DNA of 64,000 bases from QHVT01 sp036399015 (GTDB taxonomy: Bacteria > Acidobacteriota > Thermoanaerobaculia > Gp7-AA8): positions 16,274 through 80,273 of the forward strand of contig DASWNW010000012.1 of assembly GCA_036399015.1 (NCBI GenBank). The letters are read 5' to 3'. The translations under genes and the position numbers were made by a program. Positions 8,414-16,889 of this stretch are shown here, piece by piece. Under the pieces are notes generated by a model. That model was given only the letters and a program-made list of their open reading frames with translations, did not search any database and was not told the DNA's origin. Positions within the stretch are counted from its first letter, which is position 1. Each line of letters starts with the position of its first letter.

Positions 8414-11400
8414 CTAGGCAGGCACCGGCCGCCCGAACAAAAATCCCTGCACTTCCTCGCACCCCGCATTTTCGAGGAACGTTACCTGCTCCTCCGTCTC
8501 CACCCCCTCCGCCGTCACGACGAGGTCGAGGCCGTGGGCCATGGCGGTGATCGCGGAGACGATGGCGCGGTTGCTGCGGCTGGTGGCGATCTCCTGCACG
8601 AACTCCCGGTCGATCTTCACGCGGTCGATGGGGAAGCGGCGCAGGTAGCTGAGGGCGGAGTGGCCGGTGCCGAAGTCGTCGATGGCGATACGGACGCCGA
8701 GGGAGCGAAGCTCGGCGAGCGTGGCCATGGTGCGCTCGGTGTTCAGCATGGCCGTCCCCTCGGTGATCTCCAGCTCCAGGCTCCGCGGCGCGAGGCCGCT
8801 CTCCTTCAGCGCCGCGTCGACGATGTCGCAGAGGTCGGCCTGCTGGAACTGCCGCGGCGAGAGGTTCACGGCCATGCGGAGATGCGGATACCGCGACTCC
8901 TGCCACGCCTTCGCCTGTTTGCACGCCTGGCGCAGGACCCACTCGCCGATCGGGCCGATCATGCGCGTCTCCTCGGCGATGCCGATGAACGTGACCGGCG
9001 GCACGAGACCGTGCCCGGGGCGGTTCCAGCGCAGCAGCGCCTCCATCCCCGCCAGCTCGCGCGACTCCAGGTGGATGAGCGGCTGGTAGTGGAGCACCAG
9101 CTCCTCGCGGTCGATGGCGCGGCGGAGCGCGTTCTCGATCGACAGCCGCTCGGCGGCGCGGCTGTTCATGGCGCGCGTGCAGAGCTGGTAGCCGTTCCGC
9201 CCCGTCTCCTTGGCGCGGTACATCGCGCTGTCGGCGTTCTTGAGGAGCGCGTCGGCGGTGTCGCCGTCCTCGGGGTACATGGCGATGCCGATGCTGGTGG
9301 TGACGTACAGCTCGTGCCCCTCCACCCGCAGCGGATGGGCGACGGTGTCGAGGAGCTTCTGCGCCGTCTTCGCGGCATCCTCGGCCGAGGAGACGTCGCC
9401 GAGGAGAATCGTGAACTCGTCGCCGCCCATGCGGGAGATCGTGTCCCCCTCGCGCAGCACCGCCTTCAGCCGCGCGGCGACGGCGCGCAGCAGCTCGTCG
9501 CCGAGACTGTGGCCGAGGGTGTCGTTCACGTACTTGAAGCGATCGAGGTCGAGGAACATCACCGTGAGCGGCGTCTGCTGCCGCTTCGCGTGGGCGAGGG
9601 CGATGGTGAGGCGGTCGCGGAAGAGGAAGCGGTTCGGCAGTCCTGTCAGCGCGTCGTGGTACGCCTGGTACTCGATCTGCGCCTCGGCCTGGCGGCGCTC
9701 GCTGATGTCGCGCGACACCGACACGATCTCGTCGATGGCGCCCGTCTCCGGATTGCGGATGGCGCGGCTGGTGGTCTCGAACCAGACGCAGGAGTCGTCC
9801 TTGCGCCGCACGCGATAGCTGAACGTGCGGGAGGCGTGCGCGCCGTCCTGCAGCTCGGCGACGGTGCGGTGGATGACGTGGTGGTCGTCCTCGAGCACGA
9901 AGTCGAAGACGGAGCGGCCGACCAGCTCGGAGGGCTCGTAGCCGAGCAGTACGCGCACCGCGTCCGAGGCGTAGACGAAGACGCCGTCGGCGGTGTTGCG
10001 CGCGATGAGATCGGTCGAGTTCTCCGCCATCAGTCGATAGCGGGCCTCCGACTCGCGCAGCGCCGTCTCGGCGAGCTTGCGGTCGGTGATGTCGATGAGC
10101 GTCCCCTCGAGGAGCTGCGGCGCGTCGGGGGAATCGCCGGCGAGGATGTGCACCGACTCGAGCAGCCAGACGGGGCGGCCGTCCTTGCGGCGGAGGCAGA
10201 TCTCGATGCCGCGGATGCCTCCCTGCTCCCGGATCGTGGTCAGGAACGCCTCGCGGTCCTCCGGGTTGACGTAGAGGTCGCGCGCGTTGAGGGCGAGGAA
10301 CTCCTCCTTGGAGTCGTAGCCGAGCATCTGCGGCAGCGCGTCGTTGCACTCGAGCATCCGGCCGTCGACGGTGTTGTGGTAGACGCCGGCGAGGTTGCGC
10401 TCGAAGAGGAGGCGGTGGCGGCTCTCGCTGGCGCGCAGCGCGCGGAGCGTGCGTCCCCGCTCGATGGCCGAGGCGAAGATCTCGCCGGCGATGCGCAGCA
10501 GCGAGATGATCTCGTCGCTCCAGGTGATCTCGCGCGAGAACGTCGTCGCGCCGACGGTGCCGATCATCGTCTTCTTCACCACGAGCGGGACGAAGAGGAC
10601 GCTCTGGATCCCCTGCCGCTCGAAGATGCGCCGCTCGTTGACCGCCTCGGCCGGCAGCTCGTCGAGCGAGTGGACGACCAGGCTCTCGAAGCGGTTCTGC
10701 AGCCGGTCGAAACCCCACGGGAACGAGGCCGTCGGGAGGTCGCCGTACTTTTCCTGGCGGCGGGGGATGCCGGGCGCGTCCCACTCGTGGGTCATCCGGG
10801 CGCTGAGGCCGTCCTCCGACATGAGGAGGATGTGGCAGCTCTCGGCGCCGATGAACTGCCCGACCTGCCCGAGGACCTCGTTGATGGCCTGTTCGAGCTC
10901 CTCGTCGGCGACGTTCATGAAGCGGGAGGAGATGGTGGCGATGAGCTGCTCGAAGGCGACGCGGTGGCGCAGCGCCTCCTGCGTCTGGCGGCGCTCCATG
11001 GCGTCCATGGCCATGGCCACGAGGTCGGCGACGGAGGTGGCGAAGTTCTCTTCCTCGGGCGTCCAGACGCGCTGGGCGCCGGTGTGCTCGAAGCAGATCA
11101 CACCGGTCATCTGGCCGAGGCGGCGGATGGGGGCGTCGAGCATCGAGGTGACGCCGAACGGGCCGAGGTAGGTCTTGGTGAAGGCGCTGGTGCGGGGATC
11201 GAGGCGCGCGTCGTCGGCGGTGATGACCCGCTCGGTCTCCAGCGCGCTGAAGTAGACGGGATAGTGCGCCGCGGTCAGCTCGCCGCCGCCGGAGTGGATG
11301 CCGGCGGTGCGCTCGTAGAGCTCGACGCAGCGGATGGCCTGGCGCTCGCGCGTGTACAACCAGACGCCGACGCGCTCGACCTCGAGCGTCTCCGCCGCCG

Positions 11401-11569
11401 CGTGCGCAATGTCGGCCAGCGCCTCGGCCAGGTTGCCCGAATGGAGCGAAGGGCGGCGCGCCAGCTCGACCAGGACCGTGTTCTGCCGGCGCAGGCGCCG
11501 TTCCGTCTCACGCAGCAATGCATCGACGTGCGGAGACGACTTGCGACGGAACGAGGGGATGTCGGGCAC
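8414..11569 (-). CDS. GAF-GAF-PAS-PAS-GGDEF-EAL cyclic-di-GMP protein
   Basis: 1051 aa from the GTG at 11569 (AAAAGG upstream). Two GAF-like domains fill about residues 40-370, two PAS domains about 380-640, then GGDEF (motif intact at 715-719, with an RxxD inhibitory site just upstream as REGD) and EAL (EAL at 843-845, plus DDFGTG and ITEG motifs). Both catalytic domains look competent, so it may make or degrade cyclic di-GMP in response to signals sensed by GAF/PAS. No membrane segment is seen, so it is probably cytosolic. An ATG 33 codons further upstream would translate the neighbouring TCGGGTG repeat and is less likely. The C-terminus, FGRPVPA, runs into the next repeat. Confidence 0.92.
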   Translation of the reverse strand: MPDIPSFRRKSSPHVDALLRETERRLRRQNTVLVELARRPSLHSGNLAEALADIAHAAAETLEVERVGVWLYTRERQAIRCVELYERTAGIHSGGGELTAAHYPVYFSALETERVITADDARLDPRTSAFTKTYLGPFGVTSMLDAPIRRLGQMTGVICFEHTGAQRVWTPEEENFATSVADLVAMAMDAMERRQTQEALRHRVAFEQLIATISSRFMNVADEELEQAINEVLGQVGQFIGAESCHILLMSEDGLSARMTHEWDAPGIPRRQEKYGDLPTASFPWGFDRLQNRFESLVVHSLDELPAEAVNERRIFERQGIQSVLFVPLVVKKTMIGTVGATTFSREITWSDEIISLLRIAGEIFASAIERGRTLRALRASESRHRLLFERNLAGVYHNTVDGRMLECNDALPQMLGYDSKEEFLALNARDLYVNPEDREAFLTTIREQGGIRGIEICLRRKDGRPVWLLESVHILAGDSPDAPQLLEGTLIDITDRKLAETALRESEARYRLMAENSTDLIARNTADGVFVYASDAVRVLLGYEPSELVGRSVFDFVLEDDHHVIHRTVAELQDGAHASRTFSYRVRRKDDSCVWFETTSRAIRNPETGAIDEIVSVSRDISERRQAEAQIEYQAYHDALTGLPNRFLFRDRLTIALAHAKRQQTPLTVMFLDLDRFKYVNDTLGHSLGDELLRAVAARLKAVLREGDTISRMGGDEFTILLGDVSSAEDAAKTAQKLLDTVAHPLRVEGHELYVTTSIGIAMYPEDGDTADALLKNADSAMYRAKETGRNGYQLCTRAMNSRAAERLSIENALRRAIDREELVLHYQPLIHLESRELAGMEALLRWNRPGHGLVPPVTFIGIAEETRMIGPIGEWVLRQACKQAKAWQESRYPHLRMAVNLSPRQFQQADLCDIVDAALKESGLAPRSLELEITEGTAMLNTERTMATLAELRSLGVRIAIDDFGTGHSALSYLRRFPIDRVKIDREFVQEIATSRSNRAIVSAITAMAHGLDLVVTAEGVETEEQVTFLENAGCEEVQGFLFGRPVPA

Positions 11570-11599
11570 GCGGGACCTTTTCCGCGCAAGTATATTCGT

Positions 11600-11690
11600 G
11601 GTGTCGGGTATCGGGTGTCGGGTGTCCGCGGTGTTACGCTCGAGGGACCAGCCCCGGATACCTGACACCGGACACCCGACACCGCGCGCG
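11600..11690. repeat. TCGGGTG/GTGTCGGG hairpin array
   Basis: GTGTCGGGTATCGGGTGTCGGGTGTC is followed after about 30 bases by its imperfect inverse (GATACCTGACACCGGACACCCGACACC). The architecture matches the GTTGCTG elements, short units as inverted arms, but the unit is different. It lies upstream of the GGDEF/EAL gene and at the 3-prime end of the DUF2071 gene. Confidence 0.75.
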
Positions 11691-11702
11691 CCGTGGCGCG
11701 CC

Positions 11703-12464
11703 CTACACCTTCTCCAGCCCGTACACCTTCACATTCACCTCCCGCGCGTAGTGCCGCAGCGCCGGCTGCTCGGGGCGCTTGATGCCGGCGGCCCAGATCA
11801 GCGTTTCGTCGAGCTGCGTCACGTCGGCGCGCTGCGCGGGGTACGGCTGGTGGTGGATGCGGGCGCGGTGGAGCTGGCGGCTCTCGTCGAGCGAATAGAG
11901 GATGTAGCGCTCGAGGAGGAAGTGCTCGATGGTGCCGGGCTGCGCGTGGAAGACCGGCCCCTCGACCGGCGCGTAGCGGAGGTGGGCGTTCGCCGGCTGC
12001 GCGCCCCGCTCGTCGGTGCGCTCGGAGTGGAACTCGATGGAGGGGGAGGTGTCGCCGGTGGCGGTGAAGCCGATCGTGGCGGCGTAGTAGGCGAGCTTGT
12101 AGGCGGCGCGGGCGGCGGTGACGGCGACCGTGCTCGAGGCGTCGAGGCTGAAGAACCAGACGCCGGGATCGCGCCCGCCGACGTGCACGTAGGTGCGCAC
12201 GTTGATCTCGTGGAAATTCGAGATCCAGGGGAGCGGCGGCATCAGGATGGGGCGGGCGCCGGTGACGGTGAAGGGCACCAGGCCGACGTACGCCTTCCCC
12301 TCATAGGTGTCGAGCGTGAGGCCGGGCGGGAGCAGCGCCTGCAGCTCCATGGCCGGCACCTCCCAGTGCAGGAAGAGGAGGTGGTGCCAGTTCTGGTGCA
12401 TCAACACCTGCTGATCGGGCTCCAGCGTCGGCGAGATGCGGTCGATCGCGTCGTGAAAATGCAT
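11703..12464 (-). CDS. DUF2071 (YqjF-like) protein
   Basis: 253 aa from the ATG at 12464 (MHFHDAIDRISP). Features typical of the DUF2071/COG3361 family are the early HQNWHHLLFLHWEVP segment, LPPGLTLDTYEGKAYVGLV in the middle, and NFHEINVRTYV. The function of the family is unknown; an acetoacetate decarboxylase-like beta fold has been proposed. No signal peptide is seen, so it is probably cytosolic. It is divergent from the lipoprotein gene 40 bp away. Longer in-frame starts reach into that divergent gene and were not used. Confidence 0.85.
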   Translation of the reverse strand: MHFHDAIDRISPTLEPDQQVLMHQNWHHLLFLHWEVPAMELQALLPPGLTLDTYEGKAYVGLVPFTVTGARPILMPPLPWISNFHEINVRTYVHVGGRDPGVWFFSLDASSTVAVTAARAAYKLAYYAATIGFTATGDTSPSIEFHSERTDERGAQPANAHLRYAPVEGPVFHAQPGTIEHFLLERYILYSLDESRQLHRARIHHQPYPAQRADVTQLDETLIWAAGIKRPEQPALRHYAREVNVKVYGLEKV

Positions 12465-12504
12465 GCGTTCGCTCAAAGCAATGGCAACGCCATAGACTGT
12501 CCGC

Positions 12505-12939
12505 ATGAGAAAACTCGCGACGGTCGCCGCCTGCCTGATGGTCCTCGCCTGCAGCTCCGCCGGTACGGAAAACACGCTGGTCGACGTCGAGCTGGTGCAG
12601 CTCAAGGGGCCCGCCGAACAGAACTTCCCGTTCGGGCGCTTCGAGGTGCAGTACGGGATCCGGGTGCGGAACCGCTCGCAGGAGCCGGTGACGCTCCACC
12701 AGCTCGCGCTGGAGCCGGCGTCACCCGGCGGACCGTACGTCGTGCTGCGCGACCGCTACACGCTGAACCGCGCGGTGGCGCCCTCGGCGACCGACGAGAC
12801 GACGCTCTGGGCCCGCGCGCGGGCGACCGGCAGCCGCGACTCGGTCGACGCGCACGCGCCGGTGTCGATCAGGGCGATCGCGTACTTTGAAGCGCCGTCG
12901 GGGGCGTTCCGGAAGATCATGATGGTCACCTTCCGGTGA
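12505..12939 (+). CDS. Small putative lipoprotein
   Basis: 144 aa. A signal peptide with lipobox LMVLAC gives a predicted lipidated cysteine at about residue 16. The mature part (VDVELVQLKGPAEQ, then RVRNRSQEPVTLHQL) looks like a single small beta-sandwich; the phrase on non-canonical bonds or contacts between paired strands is typical of LEA14/FxLYD-type domains, but the match is weak. No enzymatic motif is visible. It is transcribed away from the DUF2071 gene, with a repeat island beginning at its stop codon. Function unknown. Confidence 0.75.
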   Translation: MRKLATVAACLMVLACSSAGTENTLVDVELVQLKGPAEQNFPFGRFEVQYGIRVRNRSQEPVTLHQLALEPASPGGPYVVLRDRYTLNRAVAPSATDETTLWARARATGSRDSVDAHAPVSIRAIAYFEAPSGAFRKIMMVTFR

Positions 12940-13030
12940 CGTTGCCGGTTGCCGGTTGCCCGTTGCCGGAGGACGTCGCGCGTAGCGCGTAGCGCGTTGG
13001 CCGGGCCTTGTCCCGTCCGCGTGCGCCCGG
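12940..13030. repeat. GTTGCCG heptamer / GGCCGGGCC element
   Basis: GTTGCCGGTTGCCGGTTGCCCGTTGCCGG is followed by GCGTAGCGCG units and a GGCCGGGCC core. It is a member of the heptamer hairpin family in which the right arm is replaced by the CCATGG cluster. Confidence 0.6.
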
Positions 13031-13034
13031 CGCA

Positions 13035-13356
13035 CCATGGTTTGACGGCGGCGCCTGCCGCGGCGTCGCAGCAGCACTATGGTTGCGCGGCAGGGTTTGC
13101 CGCATTTGGGGCAGAGGTTGCCATCGCGCGGCGTCGCAACCATGGTTCGTCGCCGGTGCCTGCCGCGCGGCCCCGCGGAACCATGGTTCTCGGCGGCCGC
13201 AACCATGGTTCTTCGCGCGGCGTTGCCCCCATCCGGACACGCAACCATGGTGTTGGCGCAGTGTCCGCCACATTGTGGCGAAGGTTGCCGCGCTCGCGCA
13301 GCCGAACCATGGTTCGCCGGCGGCGCCCGCCGCGACAGTTCCGCGAAACTATGGTT
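13035..13356. repeat. Cluster of AACCATGGTT palindromes
   Basis: Six CCATGG palindromes lie at 13035, 13140, 13181, 13203, 13245 and 13307, four of them as perfect AACCATGGTT. Two CTATGG variants lie at 13077 and 13349. Spacing is irregular (22-105 bp), and the spacers are GC-rich and contain CGCGCGG and GTTGCC motifs. Open frames on both strands here have no family resemblance and stem from repeat structure. The 839 bp from 12940 to 13778 hold no supported gene. Confidence 0.75.
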
Positions 13357-13392
13357 CCGCGCGTAACGTGCGCTACTACTCGAAGAGGGTGA

Positions 13393-13790
13393 CCTTCCGG
13401 TCGTTGCGTGTTGCGAGTAGCGCGTTGCCCGGGCCTCGTTGCCCGGACGGAAGGTGGTCACCAGGCGAGACTGCCCGGGCAACTCGCTACGCGTCACGCG
13501 AAACCATTCGCCTTTCGGTGACCGTTGCCGGTTGCTGGAGGACCTTGCGAGTAGCGCGTTGCCCGGGCCTCGTTGCCCGGACGGAAGGTGGTCGCTCAGG
13601 CGGAAACTGCCCGGGCAACTCGCTACGCGTCACGCGAAACCATTCACCTTTCGGTGACCGTTGCCGGTTGCCGGAGGACCTTGCGAGTAGCACGTTGCCG
13701 GGCCTCGTCGCCCGGACGGAAGGTGGTCGCTCAGGCGAGACTGCCCGGGCAACTCGCCACACGCAACGCGGCTACTGGCTATTCGAAGAG
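13393..13790. repeat. Three tandem ~135-bp copies of the CCCGGGC hairpin element
   Basis: The block GCGAGTAGCGCGTTGCCCGG and its continuation CCTCGTTGCCCGGACGGAAGG starts at 13413, 13547 and 13683, so the period is 134-136 bp. Each copy holds a left GTTGCCCGGGC arm, an ACGGAAGGTGGTC loop and a right GCCCGGGCAACTCGC arm. The first two are followed by TACGCGTCACGCGAAACCATTC and TTTCGGTGACCGTTGCC. Copies differ at a few positions. The array ends at the stop codon of the convergent glycosyltransferase gene. Confidence 0.85.
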
Positions 13791-14486
13791 ATCGTACTCG
13801 GCGACCGGCAGCTCGACCGGCTCGGCCCAGCGCCAGGTCTCGAAGACGTAGAGGTCGAAGAGCACCAGCACGACCTCGCGGGACATGCGCCAGCGGGCCT
13901 GCAGCCCGTCGGCGAGGGCCATCTTCTTCTCCTTGATCACGTGGCTGAGGCCGTAGATCACGGTCTCCTGCTGCCGATAGCCGGCGCGGGAGCAGAAGCA
14001 GTTCAGCGCCGCCTCGATCTTGTAGTGGGACTGGTACTGCGGCGGGACGGTCTCGAACACGGCGCGGCGCATGACGCGGATGCCGGAGAGCACCGGGCCG
14101 CACTTCAGCTTGAGGTGGAAGAAGTTCGCGAGCTCGCCGCGGTCGCGGACGCCGATGTTCATGTCGCATTCGCCGCGGAGGACCGGCATCACCAGCGCGG
14201 CGATGTGCTCCTCGGTGACGTTGTACATGTCGCCGTCGCAGAAGAAGAAGGTGTCGTTGGAGGCAGTGGCGACGCCGACCGCCATGGCGTAGCCCTTCCC
14301 GTGGTTGTCGTGGAGAGCAACAGTGCGGACGCCGTCGAACGTGCGGGCGATCTCTACCGTCCGGTCCTCGGAGCCGTCACTGACGACGATGACCTCGTCG
14401 ATCAGCGGGCTGCTGGTAAGAGCGCGGAGGACGGCAGCAATCGTCTTCTCCTCGTTGTAAGCCGCTACGATCGCGGTAATCCTCAC
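13779..14486 (-). CDS. Family 2 glycosyltransferase
   Basis: 235 aa from the GTG at 14486, which has GAGGGAG upstream; a TTG 11 codons earlier is possible but lacks a good ribosome site. The GT-A fold is clear: ITAIVAAYNEEKTI at the N-terminus (nucleotide binding), IVVSDGSEDRT, and the metal-binding DxD as CDGD. Similar proteins transfer sugars from NDP-sugars to lipid phosphates or phosphoglycerate; the acceptor cannot be read from the sequence. There is no C-terminal membrane pair like that of dolichyl-phosphate mannosyltransferases with anchors. It stands alone between repeats and the divergent LEA-like lipoprotein gene. Confidence 0.88.
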   Translation of the reverse strand: MRITAIVAAYNEEKTIAAVLRALTSSPLIDEVIVVSDGSEDRTVEIARTFDGVRTVALHDNHGKGYAMAVGVATASNDTFFFCDGDMYNVTEEHIAALVMPVLRGECDMNIGVRDRGELANFFHLKLKCGPVLSGIRVMRRAVFETVPPQYQSHYKIEAALNCFCSRAGYRQQETVIYGLSHVIKEKKMALADGLQARWRMSREVVLVLFDLYVFETWRWAEPVELPVAEYDLFE

Positions 14487-14599
14487 TCGGATTTCTCCCT
14501 CGGGACTGGCGTTCCTCAACCTGTGAATCGGTGCAACCGGTGGACCACGGGGATTCTAGCCGACTTTTTTGACACGCCCTTTGCAGAACCGGGCTGGTC

Positions 14600-15100
14600 A
14601 TGAGACGCACACTGACGCTCGGCAGTTTCCTCGCTTTCCTCAGCATGGCGGCGGGAGTGGCCCTGCTTCTCTCGGGATGCTCGTCCCTGCAGCGGGCGCT
14701 GAACATCGAGAATCCCCGCTACAGCATCCGGAACATCCACCCGCGCGTCGACATCGCGCTGCCGCTCTCGGCGTCCTCGATCGATATCGACTTCGACCTG
14801 GAAGTGGACAATCCGAACTCGGTGGGCCTCCGCCTCGACCAGGTCGACTTCAATCTCTTCATCAACAACTCGCGCGTGCTCGACTCGATCAGCCAGCAGA
14901 ACATCAACATCCCGGCGAACGGCCGCGGCGACGTGCAGCTCCGCACCCGCATCGGCTACCAGAACGTGCGCGCGCTCTGGAACGAGATCGTCGACGTGGT
15001 GCGCGGCGAGCGGGCGCGATACGAGATCCGCGGCAACGCGTACTACCAGACGCCGGTGGGGCGGCTGAAGTTTCCGGTGACGGTGTATTCGTCGCGGTAG
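14600..15100 (+). CDS. LEA14-like (WHy domain) lipoprotein
   Basis: 166 aa. The signal peptide ends in a lipobox LLLSGC, giving a lipidated cysteine near residue 27. The mature part is one LEA_2/WHy beta-sandwich: a D-F-D-L-E-V-D-N-P-N-S-V-G-L block, the classic family signature of an N-P motif between beta strands, then RVLDSISQQNINIPANGRGD. Family members in bacteria are envelope proteins linked to desiccation or stress tolerance, but the exact role is not known. The gene is divergent from the glycosyltransferase and is followed by a heptamer repeat. Confidence 0.85.
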   Translation: MRRTLTLGSFLAFLSMAAGVALLLSGCSSLQRALNIENPRYSIRNIHPRVDIALPLSASSIDIDFDLEVDNPNSVGLRLDQVDFNLFINNSRVLDSISQQNINIPANGRGDVQLRTRIGYQNVRALWNEIVDVVRGERARYEIRGNAYYQTPVGRLKFPVTVYSSR

Positions 15101-15112
15101 CGCACGCGCTAC

Positions 15113-15203
15113 CGCGAGTTACTGGTTGCTGGTGACTAGTTGCTCGTGACTCCACCCGCGAATCACCACGAACAAGCAACCAGCAACCAGCAACAACGCG
15201 GCG
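15113..15203. repeat. GTTGCTG heptamer hairpin
   Basis: The left arm GTTACTGGTTGCTGGTGACTAG pairs with the right arm AAGCAACCAGCAACCAGCAAC across a ~35-bp loop. It separates two convergent genes. Confidence 0.75.
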
Positions 15204-15219
15204 CGCAAAGCGCGGCGCG

Positions 15220-15612
15220 TTACGTCGCGTCCCTCGTCACCGTGATCGTGCGGGCCACGTAGCGGCCGTTGTCGTTCACGCCGACGACCGAGATCTCGTC
15301 TCCACGCTCGAGGTCGGTCACGTTGTAGTTGTTGTTCTGGTAGACCACCCGCGTCTGGTCGTCGTAGTAGATCGAGCCGCGCTGGCCGTTGTTGTTGTCG
15401 CGCAGGTTGTTGACGTAGGTGACGTTGAGGTCGATGCGGCGCTCGCGCGTATCGACGTAGCTCACCTCACCGCGCACGTCCGAGGTCGTCGTGCTCGACG
15501 GGCTGCCGAGGATGATGTCGCCAATGCTGCCCAGGCCCCCTCCGTCGCCGCCCATCGATCCACAGGCGGCCGTCAGCATCAGGGCCGTCAGCACCAAAGT
15601 AGCTCTTCGCAT
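15220..15612 (-). CDS. Small lipoprotein with OB-like domain (DUF5666-like)
   Basis: 130 aa. The lipobox LTAAC places the modified cysteine near residue 17. A low-complexity Gly/Ser/Thr linker follows, then a domain with a VRGEVSYVDTRERRIDL strand pair, an Asn-rich loop (NNLRDNNNGQRG, YQNNNYN) and a closing GDEISVVGVNDNGRYVARTITV. This alternation of VxGxVxxVD and GDxVxVxG resembles DUF5666-type OB-fold repeats. The similarity is a judgement by eye and no function is known. It is convergent with the LEA-like gene and divergent from the transporter. Confidence 0.78.
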   Translation of the reverse strand: MRRATLVLTALMLTAACGSMGGDGGGLGSIGDIILGSPSSTTTSDVRGEVSYVDTRERRIDLNVTYVNNLRDNNNGQRGSIYYDDQTRVVYQNNNYNVTDLERGDEISVVGVNDNGRYVARTITVTRDAT

Positions 15613-15656
15613 TTCACTCCTCCTTCAGCCAGAATCAGGAGCAAGGATCGAGCCGA

Positions 15657-16889
15657 GTGACTCCGAATAACACAAGAATCGCCATACCCGCGCTCGCCGC
15701 TATCCTCTACTTTTCTCAAGGGTTTCCGTTCGGGATCGTCAACGAGACCGTCAACCTCTACCTTTCCTTCACCGGCGTCTCGCTGGGCACGATCGGCATC
15801 ACCGGCTCCGTCGGGCTGATCTGGACGCTGAAGTTCTTCTGGGCACCGCTCGTCGACGTCGCCGGCACCTACCGGCTCTGGATCTTCGGCGCGCTGCTCG
15901 TGCTCTCGCTCTCTCTGGCCGCCCTCGGGATCGTCCCGCCGGCCGGAGGGGCCTTCGCCGCCGCGCTGATCCTGCTGGTCGTCGCCTCGGCCACCCAGGA
16001 CATCGCCATCGACGCGCTCGTCATCCGCCTCACGCCGCGCGACCTCCTCGGCGCCGTCAACTCCGCCCGCGTGGCCGCCTACCGCGGCGCGATGATCTTC
16101 GCCGGCGGCGGCGTGGCCATGCTCGCCGATACGGCGATGGGGTGGCGGGGGGCGTTCTTCGCGGCGGCTACCGTGCCGCTGGTGGTTTTTGGGATGGTGG
16201 CTCTTTGGGTTCCTCGGGGGTCCTCGGGTTCCTCGGGTTCCTCGGAGTCCGCGCGTCGCGAGAATCCGTTGCGGGGGTTGTGGCGGTGGCTGCGGCAGCC
16301 GCAGGCGCTTTTGCTGCTCGCGGTCATCCTTCTCTATCGTCTGGGGGACAACGCGCTGACGGCGATGATTCGGCCGTACTGGGTGGAGCGCGGCTTCAGC
16401 GCGACCGAGATCGGGAACGTCACCACCACCCTTGGGATGATCTGCACGATCGCGGGTGCCATCGCCGGCGGCGCGTTCGTGACCCGCTTCGGCATCTACC
16501 GCGGCCTGCTCACGCTCGGCGTCGTGCAGATGCTCTCGAACCTCACCTACGCCTTCGTGGCCATGACCGGCGCCGGCCGACCGGCGATGTACGGCGCGGC
16601 GATCGTGGAGACGTTCTGCGGCGGCCTCGGCACCGCCGCCTTCCTCTCGTTCCTCATGGCCATCTGCGACCGCGACAACGCCGCGACCGAGTACTCGATG
16701 CTCAGCGCCCTCTTCGGCCTCGGCCGGACGTTCGCATTCTCCTTCAGCGGCTTCGTCGCCGAGGACCTCGGCTTCGCCCGCTACTACTGGCTCACCGCCG
16801 CGCTGGCGCTCCCGGGCCTCCTGCTCCTGCTGCCGCTCCGCGAGCGCCTCGCAACAGCGGAAACGTCTCCTCCTCCTGTACAACTGTAA
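15657..16889 (+). CDS. MFS permease, AmpG-like
   Basis: 410 aa from a GTG start. Twelve hydrophobic segments are expected. The N-terminal LYFSQGFPFGIVNETVNLYL and the following LKFFWAPLVD resemble the AmpG/PAT branch of the major facilitator superfamily, whose best-known member imports anhydro-muropeptides for cell-wall recycling. Substrate is inferred only. The central cytoplasmic loop holds a Gly-Ser run (GSSGSSGSS) encoded by tandem TTCCTCGGG units, an element also found in rsmE and in an intergenic region. The stop codon lies inside a GTACGACT octamer array. rsmE starts 24 bp downstream and is probably cotranscribed. Confidence 0.85.
   Translation: MTPNNTRIAIPALAAILYFSQGFPFGIVNETVNLYLSFTGVSLGTIGITGSVGLIWTLKFFWAPLVDVAGTYRLWIFGALLVLSLSLAALGIVPPAGGAFAAALILLVVASATQDIAIDALVIRLTPRDLLGAVNSARVAAYRGAMIFAGGGVAMLADTAMGWRGAFFAAATVPLVVFGMVALWVPRGSSGSSGSSESARRENPLRGLWRWLRQPQALLLLAVILLYRLGDNALTAMIRPYWVERGFSATEIGNVTTTLGMICTIAGAIAGGAFVTRFGIYRGLLTLGVVQMLSNLTYAFVAMTGAGRPAMYGAAIVETFCGGLGTAAFLSFLMAICDRDNAATEYSMLSALFGLGRTFAFSFSGFVAEDLGFARYYWLTAALALPGLLLLLPLRERLATAETSPPPVQL
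16210..16246. repeat. TTCCTCGGG nonamer array within the AmpG-like gene
   Basis: Units TTCCTCGGG, GTCCTCGGG, TTCCTCGGG and TTCCTCGGA run head to tail with one extra G and are translated as a Gly-Ser loop between transmembrane halves. Confidence 0.8.

Noticed and set aside
11570..11668. N-terminal extension of the first GGDEF/EAL protein from an upstream ATG
   Set aside because: It would translate the TCGGGTG hairpin and has a worse ribosome site than the GTG at 11569.
13393..13790. CRISPR array
   Set aside because: Unit length is about 135 bp with near-identical sequence and no unique spacers; no cas genes are in the window.
12949..14603. Open frames over the repeat island
   Set aside because: They follow the repeat periodicity, differ in all frames and show no family features. 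They end inside the glycosyltransferase gene on the other strand.
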